Shown here: one piece after another, positions 17,503 to 26,436 of the stretch
How the letters are laid out: every line of letters begins with the position of its first letter
Numbering within the stretch: position 1 is the stretch's first letter
Source: Bacillota bacterium
GTDB taxonomy: Bacteria > Bacillota > Clostridia > Lachnospirales > Lachnospiraceae
Length of the DNA stretch: 50,763 nucleotides
Direction: 5' to 3'
NCBI GenBank assembly: GCA_023395555.1
Contig: JAEWYQ010000081.1
Coordinates: forward strand, 1-50,763
The notes under the pieces: generated by a model
What the model was told of the DNA's origin: nothing
What the model saw: the letters and a program-made list of their open reading frames with translations, nothing else
Database searches by the model: none
Position numbers and translations under genes: made by a program

Positions 17503-19134
17503 CTATAATACTTTCTTTATTATATGATAATCATATAAAAACAAATCATCCATATCACAATTTAGAAAAGTCAATATTGCATCTTTGGGCGTTTCAACTA
17601 TTGGTTTTCCTTTTATATTAAACGATGTGTTTATTATCATAGGAATCCCTGTGAGTTCATAAAATGATTTTATAAGTAAGTAATATTTCGGATTATCTTC
17701 ATACATTACTGTCTGTAACCTTGCAGTTCCATCAATATGAACAACAGCTGGAACAATATTCTTTTTATTCTCATTCACATCAGATACAAAGAGCATATAT
17801 GGATTATCTGGATAATCGTCACAAAAATACTCGTTTTTATATTCTTTTAAAACCGCTGGGGCAAATGGACGAAAATGCTCTCTAAATTTCACTCGGTTAT
17901 TCAGGATATTTTTCATTTCTGCATTAGTCGGATTTGCCAGAATGCTTCTATTACCTAGTGCGCGTGGACCAACTTCAGTTTGTCCTTGATACCAACCAAC
18001 AATATGATTGTCTTTGATTTTCCTAGAGGCTAATGAAATCAATTCATTCTCTGAATACTTATAAAATAAAACTTTATCATTAAAATGATTCAGACACGAT
18101 AGTATATCTTCATTAGAATATTTTTTCCCTAAAAAAATTGATTCCGGTCTACAACAGTTTATATAAGGATGTTTTAAAACACCATGATAAAAATAAAGAG
18201 CTGCCCCGACTCCAGTTCCAGCATCACCTGCAGCAGGATAAACAAATACTTCTTCAAATGGTGTATTTCTTTTTATCTTTCCATTTAACACACTGTTGAG
18301 TGCTACACCCCCTCCATAAACAAGTTTTTTGACCTTAGTGACAGCGTATAAATAATTCATTATTTGAAAAGTTATCTTTTCAAGTATAACTTGTCCAGCA
18401 TTTGCAACATCCGCAAAAATGTCAAAATCATCACATATATTTTTTCCTTTTAGTAAGTCTAATCCAAACTCAACTAAACCATAACTATCAAATTGTAAAT
18501 AAGGTTTTCCTTTATTAAAATCAAGTTGAATATATTTATTAATTTCTTTTTCAAATGTTGACTTCCCATATGAAGCAAGACCCATAGTTTTTCCTTCTTG
18601 CAAAGGAGCAAACCCGCACAAATAAGTTATAATAGCATAAAAATTTCCAAGGGAATTCGCTCGATCCAACGGTGTATTGTCTCTTGGTATACTTAAATCA
18701 CAAAGCATTTTATTTAGTAATGATATTCCATTTAGTCGATCTACATGATAAAATGAAATTGCCTCACTTTTGGCATCCTCGTATTTTGCCCCATATCCAT
18801 CTATCACTAATCCAGCGGCATCATCCATGCCTGACATATAATAACTACAGGCACAATGTGCTAAGTGATGATTGATGAAGACAATTTTGTCGAGATAATT
18901 ATGTATGCTTGTCAATTTCAAAATATCTGTTCCTACTATATAGTCTACATCATCTAAGGATATTTTCATTGTATTTAAACAATAATCAATGCACCTAAGT
19001 AAAGAAGACCGTTTACCAAGACTATATTTTTCATGAGAGATTCTTTCTTCCTCAACATAGACTTTTATAATGCCATCGACAAGAATAGCACACGAATAAT
19101 CATGTCCTGATCCCCCGATACCAAGAATTATCAT
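17503..19134 (-). CDS. O-carbamoyltransferase (NodU/CmcH/TobZ family)
   Basis: The frame begins at 19146, but TGGAGG six bases before the ATG at 19134 sets the start (543 residues). N-terminal Kae1-like domain: ILGIGGSGHDYSCAILVDG, and the metal site INHHLAHCACSYY (His89, His90, His93). The C-terminal domain has GWYQGQTEVGPRALGNRSIL and IINTSFNIKGKPIV, both diagnostic. The family makes carbamoyl adenylate from carbamoyl phosphate and ATP and transfers the carbamoyl group to a hydroxyl of a natural product. It lies just after an acyl carrier protein gene in the same direction, so the target may be a hydroxyl brought in by the glyceryl unit or by the peptide. Substrate unknown. Confidence 0.93.
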   Translation of the reverse strand: MIILGIGGSGHDYSCAILVDGIIKVYVEEERISHEKYSLGKRSSLLRCIDYCLNTMKISLDDVDYIVGTDILKLTSIHNYLDKIVFINHHLAHCACSYYMSGMDDAAGLVIDGYGAKYEDAKSEAISFYHVDRLNGISLLNKMLCDLSIPRDNTPLDRANSLGNFYAIITYLCGFAPLQEGKTMGLASYGKSTFEKEINKYIQLDFNKGKPYLQFDSYGLVEFGLDLLKGKNICDDFDIFADVANAGQVILEKITFQIMNYLYAVTKVKKLVYGGGVALNSVLNGKIKRNTPFEEVFVYPAAGDAGTGVGAALYFYHGVLKHPYINCCRPESIFLGKKYSNEDILSCLNHFNDKVLFYKYSENELISLASRKIKDNHIVGWYQGQTEVGPRALGNRSILANPTNAEMKNILNNRVKFREHFRPFAPAVLKEYKNEYFCDDYPDNPYMLFVSDVNENKKNIVPAVVHIDGTARLQTVMYEDNPKYYLLIKSFYELTGIPMIINTSFNIKGKPIVETPKDAILTFLNCDMDDLFLYDYHIIKKVL

Positions 19135-19177
19135 ATTTGCCTCCATTCAACACTATATAGAGCAATAATTTTTATAG

Positions 19178-19492
19178 CTATTTTTGTTGGTCGATAGTAT
19201 AGTTTTTATCCAATTCATGCTCTTTAGACATCACATATTCAACCATTGATTTAATAGTCGGAAAATTTGTAATTAAGAGCATTTCATCATCAAACTCAAA
19301 ATCAAATTCAATCTCTAATGCCACGACAATTTTTATAAATGTAATTGAATCAACTTCAGAAAAATTGCTATCAATTGAAACACAAGAAGATTCCCTGTCA
19401 GCAAGGTTTTGAATTATTATATCCAAAACTTTATTTTGGATATATGCCAAGTTACCCATATGTGGTGCAGTAGTATTAATCTCTAGTCCCAT
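19178..19492 (-). CDS. Acyl carrier protein (1)
   Basis: 104 residues with an ACP-like four-helix pattern. EVDSITFIKIVVALEIEFDF contains the Asp-Ser (Ser49) expected to carry phosphopantetheine, followed by the acidic recognition helix and LLITNFPTIKSMVEYVM. An N-terminal extension of about 15 residues precedes the fold. It lies 43 bases upstream of the carbamoyltransferase start. FkbH, the carbamoyltransferase, the PP-loop ATPase and the BtrH-like proteins are the candidate partners. No ketosynthase or NRPS module occurs in the window, so it probably carries a single small acyl unit. Confidence 0.85.
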   Translation of the reverse strand: MGLEINTTAPHMGNLAYIQNKVLDIIIQNLADRESSCVSIDSNFSEVDSITFIKIVVALEIEFDFEFDDEMLLITNFPTIKSMVEYVMSKEHELDKNYTIDQQK

Positions 19493-19744
19493 GTTTATAT
19501 TATCCTTTCACTTTGAATATTTTTTGATATTTGTTTTTTTCGTTAATGAAAAAATGATTCTATGTCTTTATTTTGTTACCATTGTTATGACACCGAATTC
19601 AAGAAAGAAATCACACAGGTATATCAACCCCAATGTCTTTAAATTTATTTCATCAAATGATAATTGAAACCCCACCAGTCTGAATTAACCTGTTTTTTTA
19701 TCTATAAATCTTGACTGTTCCTTAATTACCTTGATGTATGGGGG

Positions 19745-21301
19745 TTATAAATATGTTGCTTTGTCTGAGGAAGTTAATCGAGATAACTTCAAAGCATCCC
19801 TTGCTAGTTTCATATGTATTTTTCTTGCAGATTCATGCAAATCACCTAAATTGTACTCAAATTTCTCGAATTCAGACATGGAAAAATTTTGTTTTATATA
19901 AAGCTCACGAAAATAGTCATGTAAGCACTGCGAAATATTCTCTTTTAATATTTTTTTTTGTTCTTCTAACTTTTCAGGAATCATATTCATAAAATACATA
20001 TCATTGTATAAATTTTTAAAATTAAAATAATCATATGCAGACCGCGCAATAGGACTCTTTTTAATTTTATCGTTAATAAAATTAAAAAGCTGATTTGCAT
20101 ATCTGTTTAAAAAGTTATATCCATATATGCTTTTATAACTATAATCATTTTTTAATAAACAATCATATTTCAGTTTCAAATAAATAGGAGTATTAATGAA
20201 TACTTGCAAGATATTCGTAAAATTTCCCATCTCGTCGCATTTATGGTGTGTTAAAAATTCATAATTTTGAGCAATCCTTTCCTCGTCTGAATATGGATTT
20301 AGAAAAATAAATCCATATAAGGGATTTATTCCATTTAGATTAAATAAATTTATTGCACTATTGTTATCCTCTAATGTAGCCCTTTTGTTGTACAAAAGCA
20401 GATCTTTTTCATTTCCTGCATCAATTCCGAATGAAATATTAGTAAAGCCAGCTTTAGCCATTAATTGAATTAATTCTATGTCTTCTTTTTTATCCTTAAA
20501 AGATTCTGCACGAATATAACACCTAAAACAAAATTTTACTGGAAAATCTATAAGATATTGGCAGAATTTTTTTATGCGTTCTTTTCCAATAAGACCAAGG
20601 TCTTCAAAACTTCCATCTACAATATTGAAGAATCTAATGCCATATTTTTCATATATCATTTTTACTTCACTAAAGATGTCATTTGCATTCCGTCCGCTCC
20701 ACTTATGTTTTTTTTCTGTTACTGAACAAAAAGAACATTTACCCATACAACCATGAGACGAACAAATATTTACTGTTAAATTATTACGTGCAGTTATATA
20801 ATCTCTCTCAGGCCATACTAATGTATTTATTTCGCTACTACAGTCTTCTTTTCCAATTAAGTGATTTCGCGCTTTTATATTAGGAAGCATATCATATATT
20901 TCTTCTAAATTTTTACCGTTTCTATATAAAGAAAAAAAGTCTAGTAGCGGATATTCACCATGCCCCAATACTATAAAATCAATATCCTGTGATTCTTCTA
21001 AAATCAAATCAGCTGCATCACTCGCAAATCTACTTCCTAAAAAAACTATCTTTTTACTATTTCGTTCCTTTATCATTTTAGCTATATTAAAAATAAAATC
21101 AATATTTGTGTTATATGCGGAGAAGCCAAACATTTCGCATGTTAAATCAATTTTTTTCATTTCCTCCTTAGCATATTCTTGATATATGTATGTTGTTTTA
21201 ACATCAATGCCATTGCTGCGAAGAAAAGCTGATATTCTGCTTATACCTATATTGTCAAATTCAAATTGTCTCTCATTAATAACTGTAAATAATTGAATCA
21301 T
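19745..21301 (-). CDS. Radical SAM protein with cobalamin-binding-like N-terminus (1)
   Basis: 518 residues. The N-terminal Rossmann-like region (GISRISAFLRSNGIDVKTTY; IVFLGSRFASDAADLILEES) resembles the B12-binding domain of class B radical SAM enzymes. The [4Fe-4S] motif is SSHGCMGKCSFCSV (Cys185, Cys189, Cys192), followed by the GIDAGNE-type SAM-binding strand. Such enzymes methylate or rearrange unactivated carbons. Start ATG with AAAGGGAG upstream. Downstream, across 250 bases, is ACP 1. The C-terminal 150 residues are lysine-rich helices without a motif I know. Confidence 0.88.
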   Translation of the reverse strand: MIQLFTVINERQFEFDNIGISRISAFLRSNGIDVKTTYIYQEYAKEEMKKIDLTCEMFGFSAYNTNIDFIFNIAKMIKERNSKKIVFLGSRFASDAADLILEESQDIDFIVLGHGEYPLLDFFSLYRNGKNLEEIYDMLPNIKARNHLIGKEDCSSEINTLVWPERDYITARNNLTVNICSSHGCMGKCSFCSVTEKKHKWSGRNANDIFSEVKMIYEKYGIRFFNIVDGSFEDLGLIGKERIKKFCQYLIDFPVKFCFRCYIRAESFKDKKEDIELIQLMAKAGFTNISFGIDAGNEKDLLLYNKRATLEDNNSAINLFNLNGINPLYGFIFLNPYSDEERIAQNYEFLTHHKCDEMGNFTNILQVFINTPIYLKLKYDCLLKNDYSYKSIYGYNFLNRYANQLFNFINDKIKKSPIARSAYDYFNFKNLYNDMYFMNMIPEKLEEQKKILKENISQCLHDYFRELYIKQNFSMSEFEKFEYNLGDLHESARKIHMKLARDALKLSRLTSSDKATYL

Positions 21302-21388
21302 ATACAGGCTCCCTTTCTAGTCAATATTACATGGTAACAATCTTGATATCACAATAAAACTTATTCAAGTGTTTATAGTAATGCATAT

Positions 21389-22597
21389 TTATGGGTTACA
21401 TAATGCTTTTTGAAAATTTATATTGTCCTTCCGATTATTGTGCAATGCAATTTCCTTGTCAAAGAATACTTTGGATGCAATTTTGTGAAATATAGATAAA
21501 CAACGAAGTTCTTTTACATGCTGGCTTTCAAGTTCTTGATCTATACGCAAAAGAATGTTGGTATTACCGGTCATCCTAAATTTAGTTCCCATATAAAGCA
21601 TCTTTTCCATGTTTTTAATGCATTCCGAGTATTCATCGGCTACCGCAAGCGCAGACAAATCGTCAATACCAAGCGCTGATATCACATATTCAATTGAAAT
21701 ATGAATAAGTTTTCTCATTTCACAGAATTTACGAAATATGGGCATTATATTTTGAGACAGAGGAACACCTCTCACGTCGTTCTTAACGGGATTCGCAATA
21801 ATATCTCTGACCGCTTCTTGAAGAAGAGGGATATTGGCAAGTCCCATGACTGACGTTTTTTCTGTTAGCAGATTCCCAAATTCATCGTAAGATTTTCTTA
21901 CGGATTCCGTACCATCCATTTCATTTTCGATTCTCTCAATTGCGTCATATACAGCATTGCATCCGCTGTAATCCTCACGAAGATGCATCCTTGCGACAGT
22001 AAATTCTATTTCTCTTTTTGTGTATATGCTTGATGGATCAATATTCCAATTATCCATCATTCGTTTATATGCAATTTCAAGCGTGCTAAAGGACACTAGT
22101 AATCCTCCGTCTGGTTCCTTAGTCGGAAATTGCAAAATATAATGTACTTTTCTTTCTGTATCATATCCGTAGGTCGGAGAATGCAAAGTATAAAAAACTT
22201 TTCTTTTGGTATCATATCCATAAAGTAAAATTTCATGAGCAAATATTTCATCGGAATTTATGTCATCTAGTGTTGGTATATTACAATATATTACTATATA
22301 ATTTCCACTATCTATTTCTGCAACAAGCTTTTCGGAAAATTCAAAATTGTCCATCAAGTACAATGGATTAATCTCCTCAATTATGAGAATTTCTCCGTAA
22401 TAGTACATATTATGAATATGCATATTTTCTCCATAAAATGACTTTGTAAATGGAAACATTGTAGACATCAGTTTCATATGAGATGCAAGCCATGCTTTTG
22501 CATTTGGGTGAGTCTCAATTATCGCCATTTTATAGTATGTCCAGCATTCAGATGTAATAACTGGGTCATTTTTTAGCGGTAGTTTTTTTAATGTCAT
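21389..22597 (-). CDS. BtrH-like cluster protein C (putative ACP-dependent acyltransferase, diverged)
   Basis: 402 residues. The recognisable core is EIFAHEILLYGYDTKRKVFY, matching the His-containing strand (H-x-x-L-x-x-GYD) of papain-fold BtrH-type proteins, with SECWTYYKMA near the N-terminus as a possible Cys site. The same core occurs in the genes at 40.9 and 43.8 kb. BtrH moves an acyl chain from an ACP to an amine in butirosin biosynthesis; extending that role here is inference. A 17-residue unit including YGYDT is tandemly repeated (residues 126-142 and 143-159). The best Shine-Dalgarno (GGAGG) is 13-14 bases from the chosen ATG, rather far. Confidence 0.6.
   Translation of the reverse strand: MTLKKLPLKNDPVITSECWTYYKMAIIETHPNAKAWLASHMKLMSTMFPFTKSFYGENMHIHNMYYYGEILIIEEINPLYLMDNFEFSEKLVAEIDSGNYIVIYCNIPTLDDINSDEIFAHEILLYGYDTKRKVFYTLHSPTYGYDTERKVHYILQFPTKEPDGGLLVSFSTLEIAYKRMMDNWNIDPSSIYTKREIEFTVARMHLREDYSGCNAVYDAIERIENEMDGTESVRKSYDEFGNLLTEKTSVMGLANIPLLQEAVRDIIANPVKNDVRGVPLSQNIMPIFRKFCEMRKLIHISIEYVISALGIDDLSALAVADEYSECIKNMEKMLYMGTKFRMTGNTNILLRIDQELESQHVKELRCLSIFHKIASKVFFDKEIALHNNRKDNINFQKALCNP
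22121..22222 (-). repeat. 51-bp in-frame tandem duplication inside BtrH-like gene C
   Basis: Two adjacent 51-bp units encode YGYDTKRKVFYTLHSPT and YGYDTERKVHYILQFPT. Neither BtrH-like paralogue has the second copy. The duplication doubles the conserved GYD strand of the putative catalytic fold, keeps the frame, and has already diverged, so it is not brand new. Confidence 0.85.
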
Positions 22598-22676
22598 TAT
22601 GTTGTTTCATGCCTCCATAATTTGATTTTTTAACATCATTCAGATATTGTAATTAGTACAATGTGACTATAAAAAT

Positions 22677-22911
22677 TTAGCAGCTTCGTAGCTTGTAAAC
22701 AAAAGTGAAAAGTTCCTTTGTAAAAAAAGCTTTTAATTCCTCGTTTTTTTCCGTAGTTTTGAACTCAATCTTGCGGATTTGATGTCTGCCATCGTGTATG
22801 GCTTACCGTTAGTATATTTATTTGTCCGTTGTGTAATTTCTGATATGCGAGTGAATTCAAGCGGCAATACACTTTGACATAGGTCGTTGTACTGCAGTAT
22901 GAGTACAGGTT
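22677..22911 (-). pseudogene. Second FkbH-like gene, C-terminal remnant with internal deletion
   Basis: The minus strand reads LPLEFTRISEITQRTNKYTN then GKPYTMADIKS, closely matching the intact FkbH (LPIEYSRIAELTQRTNKCTN). It then jumps frame directly to KIEFKTTEKNEELKAFFTKE, which matches the extreme C-terminus of the intact protein (NIKFKSTGKNEDVK). About 70 codons between are deleted. No N-terminal part remains. Confidence 0.8.
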
Positions 22912-22933
22912 TTTCAAGTGGATATCATGAACA

Positions 22934-23617
22934 TTATGTTTCTATTTCTATTTCAAGAGCATTGCTTTCTCGATTTATGCATTTGTACCGTAGAGGTTGG
23001 TTAAAAATATCCATGTTTACAAGAGTTGTATGAAATTCATCCCATTCACCCAAAGGATGAATACCCAGTTTAACAAAAGATTCATATGCAAATCGATCGT
23101 AATATTTCCCCAACCAATCCGTCGATAATTTTTCCGCATTCACTAGTGTAATGATTGTTTGGATGTTTTTCTCCTCGATTTTACAAATAACTTTCTCATA
23201 TGGCATCTGCCATAAAGGACATCTAAAAGTATAACCGACAATATTACATATGCTTTGACACAACTCAACTGCTTCCGTATCATGAGTAGTTCCTGCTACA
23301 AGAGTTTTTACTCCCATCGCGGCGTACTTCTTCATTACTCTTACTAATTTGTACGCAAACAGAGAAGAACGAGGAGTTGAATCAATCAATTCTAAAGGTA
23401 AACCCATAGCCTGTGCTTGTTTTTCAATGACATTTATTGGCTGTCTGTGGTAAAATGATGTGTGACTGTTAAGGTCAGCTGAAAGAATAACTGCCCGTGC
23501 TTTGCCTCGTTCTGCTGCTATGGATAAAGCCAATCCACTATCTTTCCCTCCGCTAAAGAGGCAGATAAATGGTTCTCCTAGTGGAATTTGATTTATTTCA
23601 TTGTATTTGATATCCAT
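22934..23617 (-). CDS. PP-loop ATPase of the diphthine-ammonia-ligase-like family
   Basis: 227 residues. ICLFSGGKDSGLALSIAAER holds the SGGKDS PP-loop that binds ATP for adenylation (residues 22-27), and the C-terminal GEWDEFHTTLVNM resembles the GEGGEFHTLV signature of the Dph6/ATP_bind_4 family. Members activate a carboxylate or amide as an acyl adenylate, then deliver ammonia or sulfur. In closthioamide biosynthesis related alpha-hydrolase-fold enzymes thioamidate carrier-bound substrates, so amidation or thioamidation of an ACP-bound unit or of the peptide is possible. The ACP gene ends 33 bases upstream of its start, in the same direction. Confidence 0.8.
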   Translation of the reverse strand: MDIKYNEINQIPLGEPFICLFSGGKDSGLALSIAAERGKARAVILSADLNSHTSFYHRQPINVIEKQAQAMGLPLELIDSTPRSSLFAYKLVRVMKKYAAMGVKTLVAGTTHDTEAVELCQSICNIVGYTFRCPLWQMPYEKVICKIEEKNIQTIITLVNAEKLSTDWLGKYYDRFAYESFVKLGIHPLGEWDEFHTTLVNMDIFNQPLRYKCINRESNALEIEIET

Positions 23618-23650
23618 TTATAGTTGTCTCACTTCTCTCCATGTCTTATA

Positions 23651-23911
23651 TTATATAGTTTTTTCTTTCATTACTGATGTTACTATATCTATAATCTTAT
23701 TAACTGTCCCAATTTCTGTGAACAATAAATATTCATCAGGAATCTCAATATTATATTTTTCTTCTATATCTACAACAATACTAATAAACATTATTGAACT
23801 TATTCCTAAGACTGAAAGATCTTCATTGATATCCCTTTCAGTTATTTCGGATGTTTCCAGAACCCGATTGATAATGTTGAGTATTTCGCTTAATTGAACC
23901 AAACAATGCAA
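23651..23911 (-). CDS. Acyl carrier protein (2)
   Basis: 86 residues, starting at TTG with GGGGG eight bases upstream; no better start is available. LSVLGISSIMFISIVVDIEE carries Ser38/Ser39, one of which (probably Ser39) is the phosphopantetheine site, replacing the usual Asp-Ser-Leu by Ser-Ser-Ile. The acidic helix EEKYNIEIPDEYL and the end TVNKIIDIV fit the carrier fold. It differs from ACP 1, so the cluster has two separate carriers. It precedes the PP-loop ATPase gene. Confidence 0.8.
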   Translation of the reverse strand: MHCLVQLSEILNIINRVLETSEITERDINEDLSVLGISSIMFISIVVDIEEKYNIEIPDEYLLFTEIGTVNKIIDIVTSVMKEKTI

Positions 23912-23926
23912 AATATTTTCCCCCTT

Positions 23927-24211
23927 TTAAGATAATGAGATATGGAGTTTCTTACTAAATGAATTAATCATAAGCAACTGCTCTTCCAGCATTAGTTTTG
24001 GTTTCCTGCCGCCTCTGGCATGCTTCTTCAAATAAGCTGCGGTCAGAACCTCAACTATATCGTAAATGTTTCTCGATTTACACCGATTATTTGCTTGAAA
24101 TTTTTGTCTTTTAAGATTTTTATAGCGGTTCATTCCATCATTATACCACTTAGTGGAGATTTTATTAAGTTTCCGAGGAGGTCTATTATACTTATTCACC
24201 GGGTAATGCAT
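23927..24211 (-). pseudogene. IS5-type transposase N-terminal remnant
   Basis: The 94-codon frame includes NIYDIVEVLTAAYLKKHARG then GRKPKLMLEEQLLM, the helix-turn-helix start of IS5-family transposases (GR.PKLS.EDQLLM). The DDE domain is absent. It sits between two cluster genes, a scar of insertion or deletion within the island. Confidence 0.6.
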
Positions 24212-24218
24212 TACTACC

Positions 24219-26162
24219 TCAATTCAATTGATTGCAAAGTGATTTAAAAGCAATATATGATACTTCTTTAAACAGATTACCATTTTTAGATGCAACATAA
24301 TATTTTGTTTGATCTTCCGTTCGGATACTTAATGGAAAAATTTTTTTTGGGACAGCATTGAGAATATAGAGAATACCATTATCATAACTTCCACAAGCAC
24401 GCAAATGTTGTTTGAAATTATCAAAAAACAATTTATATGATGACAAATTTCTGTAAGCATCTATAGTGATTATTTCCTTTTCATACGCAACATAATTTCT
24501 TAGTCTTGTTGCATAATAAAGGGGCATTGAAATGAAATTTGTGTTTTCAAGCCAAGTAACACCTATATTGCTCAATATGTCCTTTACACTTAAAGTTTTT
24601 CGAAACAATAACCTGTCTGGAGCGCAGAGCACTGGTTTATATCGAAACAAAGCATTTATAAAATCATCGTATCTGTCAGAGTTGACTATTAGTGTTTTTT
24701 CGGATAAATCACAATTCAAGCAACTTATTTCGGATATAGAATTTAGAATAATAACCTCATCAATATCAAAATCTGTCAGAGATATTTTACTTGTTATTCC
24801 ATGGTAAATTGCGGCAATTAATTTATTGAGGTCAAATTTATAACCGAGAGCCATGTTTGATTTATTATAAAGATTACTATTATTAATGAAATCATCTAAA
24901 TAATTAAATTCTTTTTCTACCCCATATTTTTCAGGTGTATTTTCCCAAGGGGCATTAGGCTCCATGACAATAGGCGAGACATAAAGTGCTACATTCCAAA
25001 AACAGTCGAGTATTTTCTGACACCATTTAATATTGAATATTATATTTTCAACAGCCACTTCTTCGGGATCAGGTATTAATGAAAAATATATATAGACTGG
25101 GATTTCGTTGTTTACAAATACTAAAAAATCATACAAATCACCCAAGGTATATCGAACACTTGTGTATCTGGATCTTGCAATATCAGAAAAGCAACCTGGA
25201 GATAAAATAATCTGAGATTTACTATGTCGAAATGTGGACATAAAAGCAGTAATAAATCGTTGGCTTGGTATGCGATATGCTTCAAAATATAACCCTATGT
25301 CAATTTTAGCATTAGATATTATTTCAAAAATATTTATCCACCATTCTTCCGGAATCTCTTTTATATCGTAGCAGATATAAAAATAATTAAAATGATGTTG
25401 ATGATGTGCATTTATGATTGTTCTTGCCACCGCTTCAGAATTACGGTAGGTCACATATTTTCTATTAAAACATTTTATAAAAGATGAGTTTGATCCAGCA
25501 CAATAACTGCATTCTTCCATACATCCTCTCCCAACAGGTACATAGAAGAAATCAGGCGATTTCTGATTCCTTTTTATTTTTCCATTATAGGATGCTAAAT
25601 TGTCATAAACAGTTAAATCCCAATCATTCAAGTTATTAAGAAATATCGAATCTGCTTGAAATGTGATCTTATTTTTTTGGATTTGATTATCATGATTTTT
25701 CCAAATTAAATTTGGAACATCATAATAACTGTTTTTCCCATTGATAGCTTTTATCAATTCTACTGTGGGAATTTCCCCTTCCCCTTTAATCAAAAAATCA
25801 ATATTTGGATTCTTTGTAAGCAGCTCGTCCCCAAAGGCGCTGGCAGTTATTCCTCCCACAGCAATGTAATTTCTTTCTGTTTTCAATTTGTCTATGGTTT
25901 GCAAAACATCAAATAATTGCTGATGCCAGTGTAAATCCAACATAATAAAGTCGAAATTCTTTTCAAGCACATATTCGCTGATTACAACATCGGGCAGACG
26001 CGCAATAAGGCTTCCCGCATTCATTATTGTGACCTCGACATTCAATTGATCCTTAATATAATGTGCCATACCTACTAATCCTAAAGGAGCAACCTGAATA
26101 AAAGACGCTTCCGATTTAGGGTTTTGCGGTATATGTAAAAAGAGAACGCTTTTAACTGGCAT
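24219..26162 (-). CDS. Radical SAM protein with cobalamin-binding-like N-terminus (2)
   Basis: 647 residues, the longest of the four radical SAM proteins. The N-terminus has the B12-binding layout (VAPLGLVGMAHYIKDQLNVE; DFIMLDLHWH; YIAVGGITASAFGDELL; IDFLIKGEGE). The cluster motif is GRGCMEECSYCAG (Cys214, Cys218, Cys221). The following barrel is recognisable, and the last 200 residues are a family-specific domain without known motifs. AGAGGAAT precedes the ATG. It is followed by IS5 debris and preceded with only a few bases spacing by the PqqD-type gene, so it is in one operon with the RiPP genes. The likely role is radical modification of the peptide or of a carrier-bound unit. Confidence 0.88.
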   Translation of the reverse strand: MPVKSVLFLHIPQNPKSEASFIQVAPLGLVGMAHYIKDQLNVEVTIMNAGSLIARLPDVVISEYVLEKNFDFIMLDLHWHQQLFDVLQTIDKLKTERNYIAVGGITASAFGDELLTKNPNIDFLIKGEGEIPTVELIKAINGKNSYYDVPNLIWKNHDNQIQKNKITFQADSIFLNNLNDWDLTVYDNLASYNGKIKRNQKSPDFFYVPVGRGCMEECSYCAGSNSSFIKCFNRKYVTYRNSEAVARTIINAHHQHHFNYFYICYDIKEIPEEWWINIFEIISNAKIDIGLYFEAYRIPSQRFITAFMSTFRHSKSQIILSPGCFSDIARSRYTSVRYTLGDLYDFLVFVNNEIPVYIYFSLIPDPEEVAVENIIFNIKWCQKILDCFWNVALYVSPIVMEPNAPWENTPEKYGVEKEFNYLDDFINNSNLYNKSNMALGYKFDLNKLIAAIYHGITSKISLTDFDIDEVIILNSISEISCLNCDLSEKTLIVNSDRYDDFINALFRYKPVLCAPDRLLFRKTLSVKDILSNIGVTWLENTNFISMPLYYATRLRNYVAYEKEIITIDAYRNLSSYKLFFDNFKQHLRACGSYDNGILYILNAVPKKIFPLSIRTEDQTKYYVASKNGNLFKEVSYIAFKSLCNQLN

Positions 26163-26165
26163 TTT

Positions 26166-26435
26166 TCATTCCTCTAATGCAATTATTTGAAAGTCAACAA
26201 GCTTGTTGAACGTTTCATCCACATCTGATTTAAGTGTTTTCTCGTCCACGTCGTATTTTGCCAACAAGGAATCAATAATCTGTTGTACGGTTAATCCGTT
26301 TTGAATGTAATGAAACATATCCCTCGACAACTTATTGCAGTAATACATTTTTTCAGTCTGAGGAATGATTATGACAAGTTCATTGTCAAGCTCATTAATC
26401 TCAATGGTATCGTTGATTTTGTACTTGGTTTTCAT
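26166..26435 (-). CDS. PqqD-type peptide recognition protein (free-standing RRE)
   Basis: 89 residues with the PqqD signature: a start rich in Ile/Val strands (ELDNELVIIIPQTEKMYYCN), then a winged-helix with LSRDMFHYIQNGLTVQQIID and KSDVDETFNKLVDFQII. In lasso peptides (B1), PQQ and other RiPPs such proteins bind the precursor leader and present it to the enzymes. The ATG is preceded by GAAGGAG. It is one base from the kinase gene upstream and three from radical SAM 2 downstream, a tight trio. Confidence 0.85.
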   Translation of the reverse strand: MKTKYKINDTIEINELDNELVIIIPQTEKMYYCNKLSRDMFHYIQNGLTVQQIIDSLLAKYDVDEKTLKSDVDETFNKLVDFQIIALEE

Positions 26436-26436
26436 G

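Noticed and set aside
19493..19744. 37-codon open stretch (FDEINLKTLGLIYLCDFFLE) between ACP 1 and radical SAM 1
   Set aside because: No start codon with a ribosome binding site and no recognisable family; AT-rich spacer is the simpler reading.
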